Positions 1 to 9,453 of a DNA stretch of 64,000 nt are shown here, piece by piece (the stretch's first letter is position 1; every line of letters starts with the position of its first letter). The DNA is taken from contig JAUCEF010000016.1 in the NCBI GenBank assembly GCA_033558025.1, positions 186,001 to 250,000 of the forward strand, read 5' to 3'. A program made the position numbers and the translations under genes. The DNA comes from Phytophthora sp. 'mugwort' (taxonomy: Eukaryota > Oomycota > Peronosporomycetes > Peronosporales > Peronosporaceae). The notes beneath the pieces were generated by a model. The model was not told where the DNA came from, ran no database searches, and saw only the letters and a list, made by a program, of their open reading frames with translations.

Positions 1-1218
1 AAGGAGATCTCAGCCCTTGGATCTGGAGCCATTGCAGCTCTCGCGCTGGGCTTCGTGGACGCTAAGCGACGTCGGTCCTTGGCATTGTACGCACTCACGA
101 GAGCGCTGCAATGTGGATACAACACGGCAAAGAGACAGGAACGCTGGCACTTTTGGGGCAGCGACTGGCAATATGGCGACGTGCTGCTCTTTGCACTCTC
201 AAGTGCGCAGGTCATGTACGCCTACGTTATGAGGCCAACGACGCTTCCGCCCGAGTATTTCAGGTTTATCCAACGCACTGGTCCAGTGGAACTCGAGACG
301 CTGGAGCTTGTACAGCAAGTGAACCGCAGACTTCCCGTTAGTATCACGATTCTTCAGAAGTTGCTGGACCGGAAGCCAGGGATCCCCCGAGAGTTCCCCT
401 TGCCGACGGATATCGTGCCTTGCAGACTGGTACATGCCAACGCTGACTCGTGTGCGGTGGGCGCATTGCTGTGCTTCAAACGCGCCTTTCAAAAGACTTT
501 CCCGCTCTACCTGTCACTCTTCATTGTGCCTGGAGTGGTTATCCATTTTAAGCGCTTTTTGCGGGCACCTTTCCGGACTCTTGCGCGCTCGACGATGAAC
601 GCGACACGATCCAATTGTTTCTTAGCGTCGTTCGTGACGCTTTATCTGTCGCTTGTGTGCGCACACCGCCGGATCGTCAGCAAAGATCATCGCTTCATCT
701 ATTATTTGGCCGGATTTGGAGCCTCGACGACGATTCTTCTGGAACCGAAAAGCCGACGCTCTGGTACGGATATTCATAACCTTAAAACTGCATACTGATG
801 GCCATGATATGAGAGATTGATATGTGATGAAATGCGTTATGATGAACAGAGTTGGCACTGTACGTGTTGCCCCGTGCTCTTGATAGTTTGGCGATGATCC
901 TGCACGACCGGGGAGTCTGCTCGGGCTTCAAATACGGCGAGGTGGCGCTCTTCTCAGCCTCTATGTCGGTTATGATGTACTGTTATGAGGTAAGTAAGAC
1001 CGTCATATGTGCTGCGCATCCAAACTGAAATGATATTAACTTTGTCTTAAAACCTTGTACAGCACGAGAAGGAGGCTATGAGCCCTTTCTTGTATAGCAC
1101 GATGAAGCGCTTCTTACAGACTTCGACAGACAAGAAGCAGCAGTACGTCGCTTCTCTCGAGAAGAAAGAGAGACGTCTGTCGCAGTCAATTCCGATGGCT
1201 GCTCCTTCATCCGCTTGA
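1..1218 (+). CDS. TMEM135-like membrane protein, 5' partial
   Basis: The reading frame is open from base 1, so the start lies outside the window. Three exons fit: 1-763, 850-989 and 1063-1218, with GT-AG introns 764-849 and 990-1062 that keep the frame. The product resembles the C-terminal half of TMEM135/PMP52-like proteins: several hydrophobic segments, a repeated arrangement in which a basic cluster is followed by LALYALTRAL (N-terminal part) or LALYVLPRAL (after intron 1), and the later pattern FKYGEVALFSASMSVMMY that mirrors WQYGDVLLFALSSAQVMY. That internal duplication is typical of the family. Relatives act in peroxisomal or mitochondrial membranes and lipid handling; this role is inferred. 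The tail after residue FLYST is hydrophilic and basic. Confidence 0.75.
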
Positions 1219-1472
1219 AGCAACTAAACTACCATCTACTACCGTAGTACGATACTACTCCATGTTTGTATTTCTTTGGTTGTGCGTCTTGAGCGCAAGA
1301 AAGCCGTACTCGCTAATGATGCTAGAGCGCTTTGCTAAATGGATAAAGAGAGCAGACGATAGCTGCGTCTTTGCTACTGTGTGTTGTCCTATTGCCAAGC
1401 CACTTCTCACTAAACATGCCCTTGCTCGAGCACCATAGCCATAAAGGGCGAGATGGTGGTCTCATTGAGCCC

Positions 1473-3353
1473 TTAAACCTGTGCGAAACGTACGCTGCGA
1501 ACGCTAGGAAGTTCCTTTAGAGCGTTCAACGTCTCATCGGAGGGCACAGAGTCAAGCGCAAGAATGCCGAGAGGATACTCAACGTTATTCTGGCGAGCCA
1601 GACCGAAGTTGGCGATGTTGATCTTGGCCTCGGACAGCTCGCTCAAAATGCCGGCGATCGCACCGGGAACATCCTCGTTGTTGAACACCAGAATGTTGCC
1701 CTTCGGTCGGAAGGCCGGAAAGTCCGAGTATTCGTTCACACGCACGATACGCGGGTCCTCACCAAAGACGCTACCCTTTACAAGAAGACGGTCCTTGTTC
1801 TTGGTCTCCACTACCACAGCCAGGCAGTTTTTCAAGTGACGGCGCACTGCTGCCGGATCGCTCTTCAAGTCACCTTGACGCACGTCGATACCCTTTGCCA
1901 TCGCTAACAGCGAAGAATTCAGAAGGCTAATCTCGAGATTTTCTTCTTCTTCAACGGATTCCTTGTGTTCACGCATGCTCTCGAGCATACCCTTGAGTAG
2001 CGCGTTCTGGAGGACCTGACGAGCCTGGGGCGTGGTAATATCAATCTGGAAACCACCAGTAGCAGCCAGGGACACGTTTGTGATGCGGTCTTTAGGGTCC
2101 GCCGACAGGGTGAGCTGGTGCACAAAGCGACCGAGCGACTCGCTCAGCTCCAGGAACGGCTTCATCTCCGGCAGCAGCGTCAGTGGCATGAACACGCCAT
2201 TGGCAACGCCACGGTAGTAGCGTTGCGCTAAGGCATCACCGACGTTCTCCGCCAAAAGACGGTACTTGCGGCCTTGCAGCACGTCGTCCGACGCCGTTCC
2301 ATCAGCATGGGTACGCGTAATGACGTTCTCGTGCTTCATCAGCTCGAGCCACGTGGGCGATAGGTCCATTCCGTCCTTGGAAACTGCAGACTGGAGCAGA
2401 TCCAACGCCACGCCGCTGATCTTGCCCGACTTCAGACCACGCAACAGTGTGTTCTCGTCCAGAAGACCGTGACTGCCCTTGTATTCAGCCACCGACACGA
2501 TCTTGACCCCAGGCTTGCACTTCTCGAGTGCCTCATCTCCAAACATGCCACGGGTGCGAGCCGTCAAGGGGGCATGGAAGGTGATAAAGTCGCACGTCTC
2601 ATAGAGCTCGTTCATCGACACACACTTGACTCCCATGAGCTCCGCCGCTTCCTGGTTCAAATTGGGGTCAAATCCAAAGACCTGCAGTCCGAGGGCGTGT
2701 GCCATGTCCACAACACGTCGTCCGGCTTGTCCAATACCGACTACTCCCAGATTCTTGCCTGCCAATTCTGTGCCAGCGAATTGTTGACGGTCGAACGGCT
2801 CGCCGGAGCGCATACAGGCCACACTACGGGGCAGGTGACGAGCCAATTGAATCAACAGACTGAGACCGATCTCCGCCTCGACGGACGAGCGGTCCCCCAC
2901 TTGTTTCGGCTCGAGCTGCAGCATCATGACGCTCTGATTGGTGGCCTCCATGAGGTCAATGTCCTCGCTGGGGATTGCGGCGGCGGGCACGGCCACCAGC
3001 TGCAGCTTGTGCTTGGCGCCTACACGCAGCAGCTCGCGCGGCAGCTTCGTACCGGGCGCCACTACGAGCGCGTCATAGTCCTTCACTACGGAAGTCAGGT
3101 ACGAGTCCGAGGCGGCGCGCACTTGGTCCACCACGTGACCGCGCTGGACGAGCTCCTGAACGCATGAAGCTTCGGCCACGTGCTCGGGCACGTCCACACA
3201 CAAGATGCGGCGACTGCAGTCGGCTGCTGAGCCCGCGGACATCGCCAGCAGACGGGAAAACGTAGGAGATAGACACCTGCGATGGTGCGCCAGAGGCGGC
3301 GAGGCCAGCAGAGCCGCCGCAGGTCGCCGCGTGAGGAGGAAACGCTGCCACAT
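1473..3353 (-). CDS. D-3-phosphoglycerate dehydrogenase-like protein with ACT domain
   Basis: A single exon encodes 626 residues. Residues 1-36 are rich in R, A, S and hydrophobics with no acid, as in a mitochondrial targeting peptide; Met38 is an alternative cytosolic start. The core is a D-2-hydroxyacid dehydrogenase: NAD-binding GVVGIGQAGRR near 203-213 with the acidic FGFDP strand end, then substrate-domain segments. Residues about 385-550 resemble the allosteric substrate-binding domain of long-form SerA, and 552-622 form an ACT domain (GNILVFNNEDVPGAIAGIL). Family members oxidise 3-phosphoglycerate as the first step of serine synthesis. Here the usual catalytic Arg segment (ARGG) reads VAEYKGSHG (288-296) and the expected Glu after LDV reads LDLLQSAVS (318-325); the catalytic His remains in THADGTAS (348-355). 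It may be a divergent or inactive paralogue. Confidence 0.85.
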   Translation of the reverse strand: MWQRFLLTRRPAAALLASPPLAHHRRCLSPTFSRLLAMSAGSAADCSRRILCVDVPEHVAEASCVQELVQRGHVVDQVRAASDSYLTSVVKDYDALVVAPGTKLPRELLRVGAKHKLQLVAVPAAAIPSEDIDLMEATNQSVMMLQLEPKQVGDRSSVEAEIGLSLLIQLARHLPRSVACMRSGEPFDRQQFAGTELAGKNLGVVGIGQAGRRVVDMAHALGLQVFGFDPNLNQEAAELMGVKCVSMNELYETCDFITFHAPLTARTRGMFGDEALEKCKPGVKIVSVAEYKGSHGLLDENTLLRGLKSGKISGVALDLLQSAVSKDGMDLSPTWLELMKHENVITRTHADGTASDDVLQGRKYRLLAENVGDALAQRYYRGVANGVFMPLTLLPEMKPFLELSESLGRFVHQLTLSADPKDRITNVSLAATGGFQIDITTPQARQVLQNALLKGMLESMREHKESVEEEENLEISLLNSSLLAMAKGIDVRQGDLKSDPAAVRRHLKNCLAVVVETKNKDRLLVKGSVFGEDPRIVRVNEYSDFPAFRPKGNILVFNNEDVPGAIAGILSELSEAKINIANFGLARQNNVEYPLGILALDSVPSDETLNALKELPSVRSVRFAQV

Positions 3354-3478
3354 ACCTTGGTCGTTGCGGATCTATAGGGGAAGTGATGGAAATGTAGCTA
3401 GGCTGATGATTGGATAAAAGTGACTACATTTTTACCAATGCGTGATATGTATCATGCGGGTCACTTCACTTTGCGAAA

Positions 3479-4705
3479 ATGTATCGAACGCGCAGAGGTG
3501 GAGGTCGCTACAGATATTGGCGTGAGGACTGGCAGCGCCTGCCGCCGTATTTGAAGGCGGTGGTGGTCGGGTCCGCAACTATTGGCGGGCGTACGTATTG
3601 ATCTTATGGTCGTTGTAGGTTAAGGTGTCGGTCACTGACGCCTTTTACCAGTATACGTCGTGAGCCATGTGGAGACGATGCCGCTTAACGGCCGCCGTCG
3701 CCTCATGTTCCTGTCGCCAGAGCACGAAGAGCGACTGGGTGAACAGGCCTATCGCGAGATCCTGAGCAGCTCTCGTCTGTTGCCGCCGTCGCACCCGGTA
3801 CGAGCAATACACTGCAGTCCCTGTGTGCAATGAAGTACCGTACTCACTTCCATTTTGCGTGCAGATGTCGCGGGCGGTGGCGCGAGTTGGTCGCAAGATC
3901 GCACAGGAAACGGACGCGCCGTTCATGAAGTGGACATTCCACGTGATTGAAGCCAAAGAGCCCAACGCCTTTTGTCTGCCTGGGGGCAAAGTGTTTGTGC
4001 ACTCGGGTCTATTCAAAGTGCTGCGTAATGAGGACGCTCTGGCGGCTGTTATGTTTCATGAAGCTGCTCATGGTCTGGCGCGTACGGTACTACTGCCATT
4101 ACTCGCCTTAGTAAAGTTTTTACGATAGCTCATCTACAATTTGTTGTGAGTTAGGCCACGGCGCGGAAAAGATTTCGTTCAGTTTGTTAGTGTACGGGCT
4201 CCTGGCGTTGCTTTTCCCTGACTACGGTCAAGTCAGCGACCTGGTAACAGTTCATTGGGTGGGATGGCGTGCATTATCTCCAAATACTGAACGTCATTTG
4301 CTGTCCAGATGGTGAAGCTCGCGGTGGATCTACCATTCTCTCGGAAGTTAGAACTGGAAGCGGACTCGATCGGTCTGCGGCTTATGGCGCAAGCGTGTTA
4401 TGATCCTCGCGCTAGTATCCAGATGAATACGTCGTTGGGTCAGCTAGACAAGGGATCTCAGTTCAAATACTTCTCAACGCACCCGCCCAGTGCTGAGCGA
4501 GTGCAAGCGTTACGGTGCGTCCCAAATTTTATTTGATACCATTTGGAGATTTTTTTCTAAGTTGGAATGTGTGGCTTACAGTGAACAACTGAACATTGCT
4601 CTCGAAGTCTATGAGGCATCCGACTGCGGTTCAAGGAAGCAGGCATTTGCGAAAGCCATGCCACCAGCTTTTTCACCTCGAGGTGACGCAACTTTTGAGT
4701 GGTAA
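3479..4705 (+). CDS. OMA1-type M48 zinc metalloprotease, six exons
   Basis: Six exons join in frame: 3479-3590, 3652-3797, 3865-4081, 4155-4243, 4309-4514 and 4582-4705, giving 297 residues. All introns are GT-AG and 60-75 bases. The N-terminal part carries VETMPLNGRRRLMFLSPEHE, matching the conserved lead-in of OMA1/Oma1-like peptidases. The zinc site is HEAAH at residues 151-155, with the third ligand in LELEAD (about 203-207), and the family STHPPSAERV follows. Hydrophobic stretches near VVVGSATIGG and LLVYGLLALLFP suggest membrane association. OMA1 acts in mitochondrial inner-membrane quality control; that location is inferred. The gene is divergent from the dehydrogenase with about 125 bases between starts. 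The family more often has HEIAH/HEIGH; HEAAH still fits HExxH. Confidence 0.85.
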
Positions 4706-6246
4706 TCTAAAACAGCTACGGGTCTCGACGTATATGAAGAAATGCTGGCTGCAAAGTACTTGTCGCTCGTTTGAACCTGGATCAGCGCTGGATAGTTAGT
4801 ATGATGAACACTGACTTAATCGGTGGCTCGAACGCTAGTGTACCATCAGCCATTGCTAATTGTAATACTTGAGGTATTAAGTCATAGCATTGAGCACTAC
4901 AACACTTTAATGCCTTTCTGAAGTTGAACCAACGAATATGTCGTACTTTTCCCAACAGCAAATATAATGCACTCCTCACATAATAGCTCGACGACATACT
5001 GACTTGCTGCTGCTTCATCGAAAGCGAGACCAACGTGCAGTATGGATTAACTGTGTCGAGTTGAAGTTTTACTGCATGTCATTGCCATTTGACGCTACGC
5101 GGAGATGGCAGCAGACGGCGAGCTCTGGGATCGACTGAAGCAGTGAAGCTCTCGTATTACAATTCGACCTGGTCCTATCGCTGCTGAGATTTTTTTTGTA
5201 AGCGTAAGGTGTTGTGTAACTGTTTCCATTTCTAGAAATGAACTCTAAAGACCATTCCTGTCCAGCATAAAGCTGCTGAGTTGTTGCCTCTACTCAATAA
5301 TGTAACTTCCACGCTTGTTGTTGAACAGGAATCTAGCGATATGCCACTTATCTGGCGCAGAATTCTCACGTGTTGTTGGTATCGATAAACCTTAAATGTC
5401 GTAGCGTATTGCTCATGCTATTGTCAACAACGCATCCAATGTTGTACGGCTGCACTTCGGTCAAGCACGATTCGCAATTACCTTCCGCTGCAGCCACATC
5501 CGCTACGGAATCAACATCGTCTTGTATACTTCTTGCACTAAAGCTCAACTCACTGTAGCATCTCATGATGAGAAACTCATCCATGTTGAATTATTGACCC
5601 AATATTGCCCGAATTGTACTACAATTTGCACGTTATCGCTTAAATTGTCATCTTTCAAACCGAAGTCCCTGCATTTTGTTGGCACCTTTTGTAGACACCG
5701 CGTTCGCCCCAAGTCTGCAGGTTCCAAACGGACAAGGTCGGGATTCCAGAAGCTATCTTAAGAATCAATTAGAGTCGAGTGCCAGGTGCTAGTACACAAC
5801 TAAGGGGATCACTTCCGTTCGGAACGTGGACTAGCCGGTTCGACTACATACTGTAGAATGAAGCTATTACATGTCGAGCACGAGCCCAATAATTCCAAGT
5901 CGACAGGCTGGAACTCGAAAACTCCTGGTCTTGTTTTTGTGTTTGCCAGGGATCTTAACTCGTACAGTACGTCCGATAGCCAGAAAATAGATTTGGAAAT
6001 CCTTTTTCTTATTTTTCGAGGTGTTCAGCTCCACACGCTAATCAAAGATGACCAGGGCGACAGGCTATCAGCCATCTGTGCCCAGCGCAGACACAGCAAG
6101 GAGACTAAAGACTCGCAGCCACACTGACGTTCGTGGTGATCGTCCACGAGGTGAGGGTGCAAAAGTCCCAGCTGTTACGTTGCTGATCTAGCTGGTTCAA
6201 TCCAAAATGGTGGCTTCAGCCTCACTTAGCGATTTCATTTGGAACA
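4706..6246. other. intergenic stretch without a recognisable gene
   Basis: Only short open frames occur here, none longer than 89 codons and none resembling a family I know. The sequence is moderately AT-rich with no clear tandem repeat. It separates the protease from the first membrane-protein gene; the last part presumably holds that gene's promoter. An initiator-like TCACTTAGCGATTT lies at 6222-6235. Confidence 0.5.
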
Positions 6247-6276
6247 GTGCAGCGCAGTCACAAACTAGCAATTAAC

Positions 6277-7881
6277 ATGACGCTCTGGCGATTGCAGTTC
6301 ACGTGGTTATTGATCGTGGGACTTGTACAGCTTTGCACTGTTCGTTGCTACGCGGCATCGTCGACTGAGCTAACACGGAGCGCGTGTGACTACACGTCGG
6401 AGAACTTCTACGTCCTATTCAATTCCACCGACCCGCAGACGCTGTTCCCGACGGGGTATGTGGAATGCACAAACGTCACGGGGTCTGATACGGGGCTTTG
6501 CCAGGTCTGCTCGTGTCGCGAGAAGAAAGTCGCGTCCGTAGCAGGTGTGACAGTCGCTTGGGTCGTGTGCGTGGGATCGGGAGATGCGACGACGTGTGCG
6601 AGCAGCGACGGATTTGGTCGCGAGTTTTGCGGGGACAGGAGCCCCAGCTCCTGCGACGGTGGCGACTCCTCTTCCAATAGCTTTGAAGTCGGAATTATTA
6701 ATGACAGTGATGCGAGTGCGGGCGTCAGCTCAGCGTCATCAGGTATCGACACAAATGCAAGCGTGGAGAGCAGCGTCGACGTCGGTAGCAGTTCAAGTAT
6801 CGACACGATCTCGAACACAGTTGGGTCAATCGCCGTCGCAACGCCAAAGACCACAGAAATCATGACTTCAACACTGTCTCCTGAAGGATCAGAGCACAAT
6901 AAGGACCATGTGATCACAAGTCACGTCGAGACGGTGGCCCCCGACGCTGTTACTTCAGCAGATCAGAATATCCTTCGACCATCGGACAATGAAGCAACAC
7001 ATCATCTTGACACTAGCAATGGTTCGTCCAGTACTTCTGACTGGTCTGGAACACATTTAACAGCACTGTTCGGTGTCTTGTGTGGTATCGTCGCTGTCGC
7101 TGCTATCGTCGTCTTCGTTGCATTACGCAAGGATCAGATCGAGAGGAACAAGGCGCTTGGAACACCCACCGATGAATACAGCGTCGACGATTCCTCTCTG
7201 GCAACTCCCATGACCCATCGTCTCGACAGAAAATACCGTCATAGCACGGACGACCCACTTCATAACACGTTGCGGCCCTCAATCGTTGTGATCGGCCCTA
7301 CCGATGATTTCCACGCCCCGAACGCCTGTACTTCGTCACCCGCGTACAGTCGAAAGTTATCTGACGGCTACGCACGCACAGCGAGCGCCAAGGCCAGTGG
7401 TAGTCAGATTAACTTGCACAGCAGTCGCCAGGACGCTGCTGTTCCTGCTTCGCGAGGGCAATTCAACAAGGTGTCGCTCGCGTCGGAGCTGCCATCGTCC
7501 AGCCACGAGTCGATCTCTAACACCTGCAACACCCACGTGAGCTTCTCGTCCAGTATGAGCTCCGAATACGAGAATCCACCGCCGCCGAGTGAACGCATCT
7601 ACGAGTCGGAGGAGAGTTTGTTCCGATTGGTGTCTTCAGTATACAGTGAGGAACCTCTACGGGCTTCGGATGCTTCTACAGAGCCAAGAACGCGTGAGCC
7701 GTCCCCCTTCGAGGAGGAGGACATGGTCATATCCAACACGATTGTGAGCTTTGCTTCGAGTCTCTCGAGTCTGGAGAGTGCAGAGTACCACATCCGCGAT
7801 ACAGAAGCCAGCGAGTACATGCATCCGTCGGAGCTCGGCACCAAGTCGTTCGACCTCGACTCCATCTCGTCGGAAGTCTGA
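6277..7881 (+). CDS. secreted single-pass membrane protein, cysteine-rich ectodomain, serine/acid-rich tail (cluster member 1)
   Basis: The frame opens at Met 6247, but Met 6277 is preferred because it begins a good signal peptide (MTLWRLQFTWLLIVGLVQLC, cut after about CYA) and lies a natural distance from an initiator-like site at 6222. Counting from 6247, the ectodomain has nine cysteines between residues 47 and 136, including C-x2-C-x-C (CQVCSC), then a long Ser/Thr/Asp-rich, probably glycosylated stalk. One membrane helix spans 271-293 and is followed by RKDQIERNK. The 250-residue tail is rich in S, E, D and tyrosines in acidic settings (SSEYENPPPP, SAEYHIRD), as in substrates of kinases or adaptors. 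No kinase or other enzyme domain is present. Two genes immediately downstream on the other strand share this design. Function unknown. Confidence 0.75.
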   Translation: MTLWRLQFTWLLIVGLVQLCTVRCYAASSTELTRSACDYTSENFYVLFNSTDPQTLFPTGYVECTNVTGSDTGLCQVCSCREKKVASVAGVTVAWVVCVGSGDATTCASSDGFGREFCGDRSPSSCDGGDSSSNSFEVGIINDSDASAGVSSASSGIDTNASVESSVDVGSSSSIDTISNTVGSIAVATPKTTEIMTSTLSPEGSEHNKDHVITSHVETVAPDAVTSADQNILRPSDNEATHHLDTSNGSSSTSDWSGTHLTALFGVLCGIVAVAAIVVFVALRKDQIERNKALGTPTDEYSVDDSSLATPMTHRLDRKYRHSTDDPLHNTLRPSIVVIGPTDDFHAPNACTSSPAYSRKLSDGYARTASAKASGSQINLHSSRQDAAVPASRGQFNKVSLASELPSSSHESISNTCNTHVSFSSSMSSEYENPPPPSERIYESEESLFRLVSSVYSEEPLRASDASTEPRTREPSPFEEEDMVISNTIVSFASSLSSLESAEYHIRDTEASEYMHPSELGTKSFDLDSISSEV

Positions 7882-8036
7882 GCGGGGCCATCAACACTCT
7901 GAAATCTAGTACACAGTCCACGTAAGAAGTATCATACTGTATCATTAAGAGCATGTGCTGCGTATGTGAGTATTAATTTGTTTGATATATTTGAAGTTTT
8001 GAACACATCCAACATTTGGTTGATCTTTCCAACTTG

Positions 8037-9275
8037 CTAGAATTCTTCCTCCCGCATGCTGTCATCACTACTACTACTTAAGCTATCACTATTATCAAAG
8101 AGGACGGAGCTATAGTCCTGGATAATGTCATCATAATAATCCGAATCGACCGAGAAGAACGAGCTTCCAGACTTGTTCATGTCACTTTCTGTGAGTGAGT
8201 TAACCTTCCGTTGACTGTCAAGAGCGCTGAGGCCACGTAGCCGTCGAGGGGACGAGTCAGTGAACTGGTTGATACCTCGTCGACGAGAAGAATCGTCCAG
8301 GGAATTCACATCCACATCTTCTGCAGCGTCTTCTTCGTTCATGTCAGCAAAATCCAGAGCTCCAGCACACACACGACAAGTCATCGGTATCGTGAAGCGC
8401 TCACTCTCCGTCTCACTGTCACTACCTGGCCCAATAGACCAGCATGTATCTGAGATCTCTCTACACATCTCATCTTGAGGGTGTCTCTGCTCCAGAGGAA
8501 GTGAACCAGCCAAAGCTACGGAGGGTGTATCAAGTGTATGGAGTTCATTCCTCCTGGCTCTGAAACCTGCGAGACTTGGTAGTGAGCCACGCAACCCACT
8601 ACGCACCAGAATGGAAGCTGGAAACACCAACCGACCGGTGATTAAACTCATCGGCCGAGAGACTTCGTGAACATTAAGTGCGACGTCCTCAGCAAAGAGT
8701 TCTTTCGCTGACAGCGTCGACAGTTTGAACGTCTGCATGAGACGTGACTGTGGAGATGTCACGATTGTCGATGCTGCGCTAGCTTCGAGGACAGTCGAGG
8801 CGAAGACTGACGCTGTCGTTGAAGTCACCCCTTGGAACGTTGAAATGCTGCAGGGTGAGAACAATTTGGGGTCGTATCGGCGACGGGAACGGATCAAGAA
8901 GAAGATGGCCACGAAAGCAATCACAGACGCCGCGATGATACCCGTCAACGCTGGTATACTCGTAGCAATCCCTGTTGGGTTCGAGCCTGCTAACGGTTGA
9001 TGTGTCTCTGAGCCTGTAGCCGAGTCTACATTTTGTTTTTGTAGCGCGGGGTCTACTAACGCGGCTTGTACCGTACCTGGGGAAGAACTTGAGCTAATAG
9101 ACGCCATCATAGCAAGATAAATCCTGCTCGAAGCGTGAAGAAGGAAAAATGCAAAGCCAGTCAGGAGCCACCACCCCGCCAACAGAACGTCGAAAGGATC
9201 GTATGGAATGATGCAAGTTGTCGAACCCAACACGAGCCACAGAGAAAATTGGCTAACGCTTGAGGTCAGTATCAC
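8037..9275 (-). CDS. single-pass membrane protein with acidic serine-rich tail (cluster member 2)
   Basis: The frame encodes 412 residues. A hydrophobic stretch at 29-47 (VLLAGWWLLTGFAFFLLHA) may be a signal anchor or cleaved signal. A short Ser/Gln-rich segment follows, then a membrane helix at about 107-128 (PALTGIIAASVIAFVAIFFLI) ending in RSRRRY. The tail is hydrophilic and ends SMREEEF, with FFSVDSDYYDD upstream; cluster member 3 ends similarly (FFSVNSDFTD, then EREF), so the two tails are related. Unlike its neighbours it has no cysteine-rich ectodomain between the two hydrophobic stretches, so a 5' exon may be missing from this model or the ectodomain has been lost. The gene is convergent with member 1 (155 bases apart). 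No known domain recognised. Confidence 0.6.
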   Translation of the reverse strand: MILTSSVSQFSLWLVLGSTTCIIPYDPFDVLLAGWWLLTGFAFFLLHASSRIYLAMMASISSSSSPGTVQAALVDPALQKQNVDSATGSETHQPLAGSNPTGIATSIPALTGIIAASVIAFVAIFFLIRSRRRYDPKLFSPCSISTFQGVTSTTASVFASTVLEASAASTIVTSPQSRLMQTFKLSTLSAKELFAEDVALNVHEVSRPMSLITGRLVFPASILVRSGLRGSLPSLAGFRARRNELHTLDTPSVALAGSLPLEQRHPQDEMCREISDTCWSIGPGSDSETESERFTIPMTCRVCAGALDFADMNEEDAAEDVDVNSLDDSSRRRGINQFTDSSPRRLRGLSALDSQRKVNSLTESDMNKSGSSFFSVDSDYYDDIIQDYSSVLFDNSDSLSSSSDDSMREEEF

Positions 9276-9453
9276 TTCGGACTGAACATGTAAGAATAGG
9301 ATATACTACCTGACTGAATCCACACATTTGGAAGAGGACGACACGTTACTTTTATTTACTAGGTCGCCCCCCTCCCCACTGTTACAATATCCACAGATCT
9401 ACTTGCTCGTTTGTTGACTATCTCTCATTCAGACAGGCAAACAATGACGAGCT

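Noticed and set aside
2469..3167. Long plus-strand open frame (232 codons) opposite the dehydrogenase
   Set aside because: It is the antisense of a conserved coding exon in GC-rich DNA, with low-complexity H/R/Q composition and no motif.
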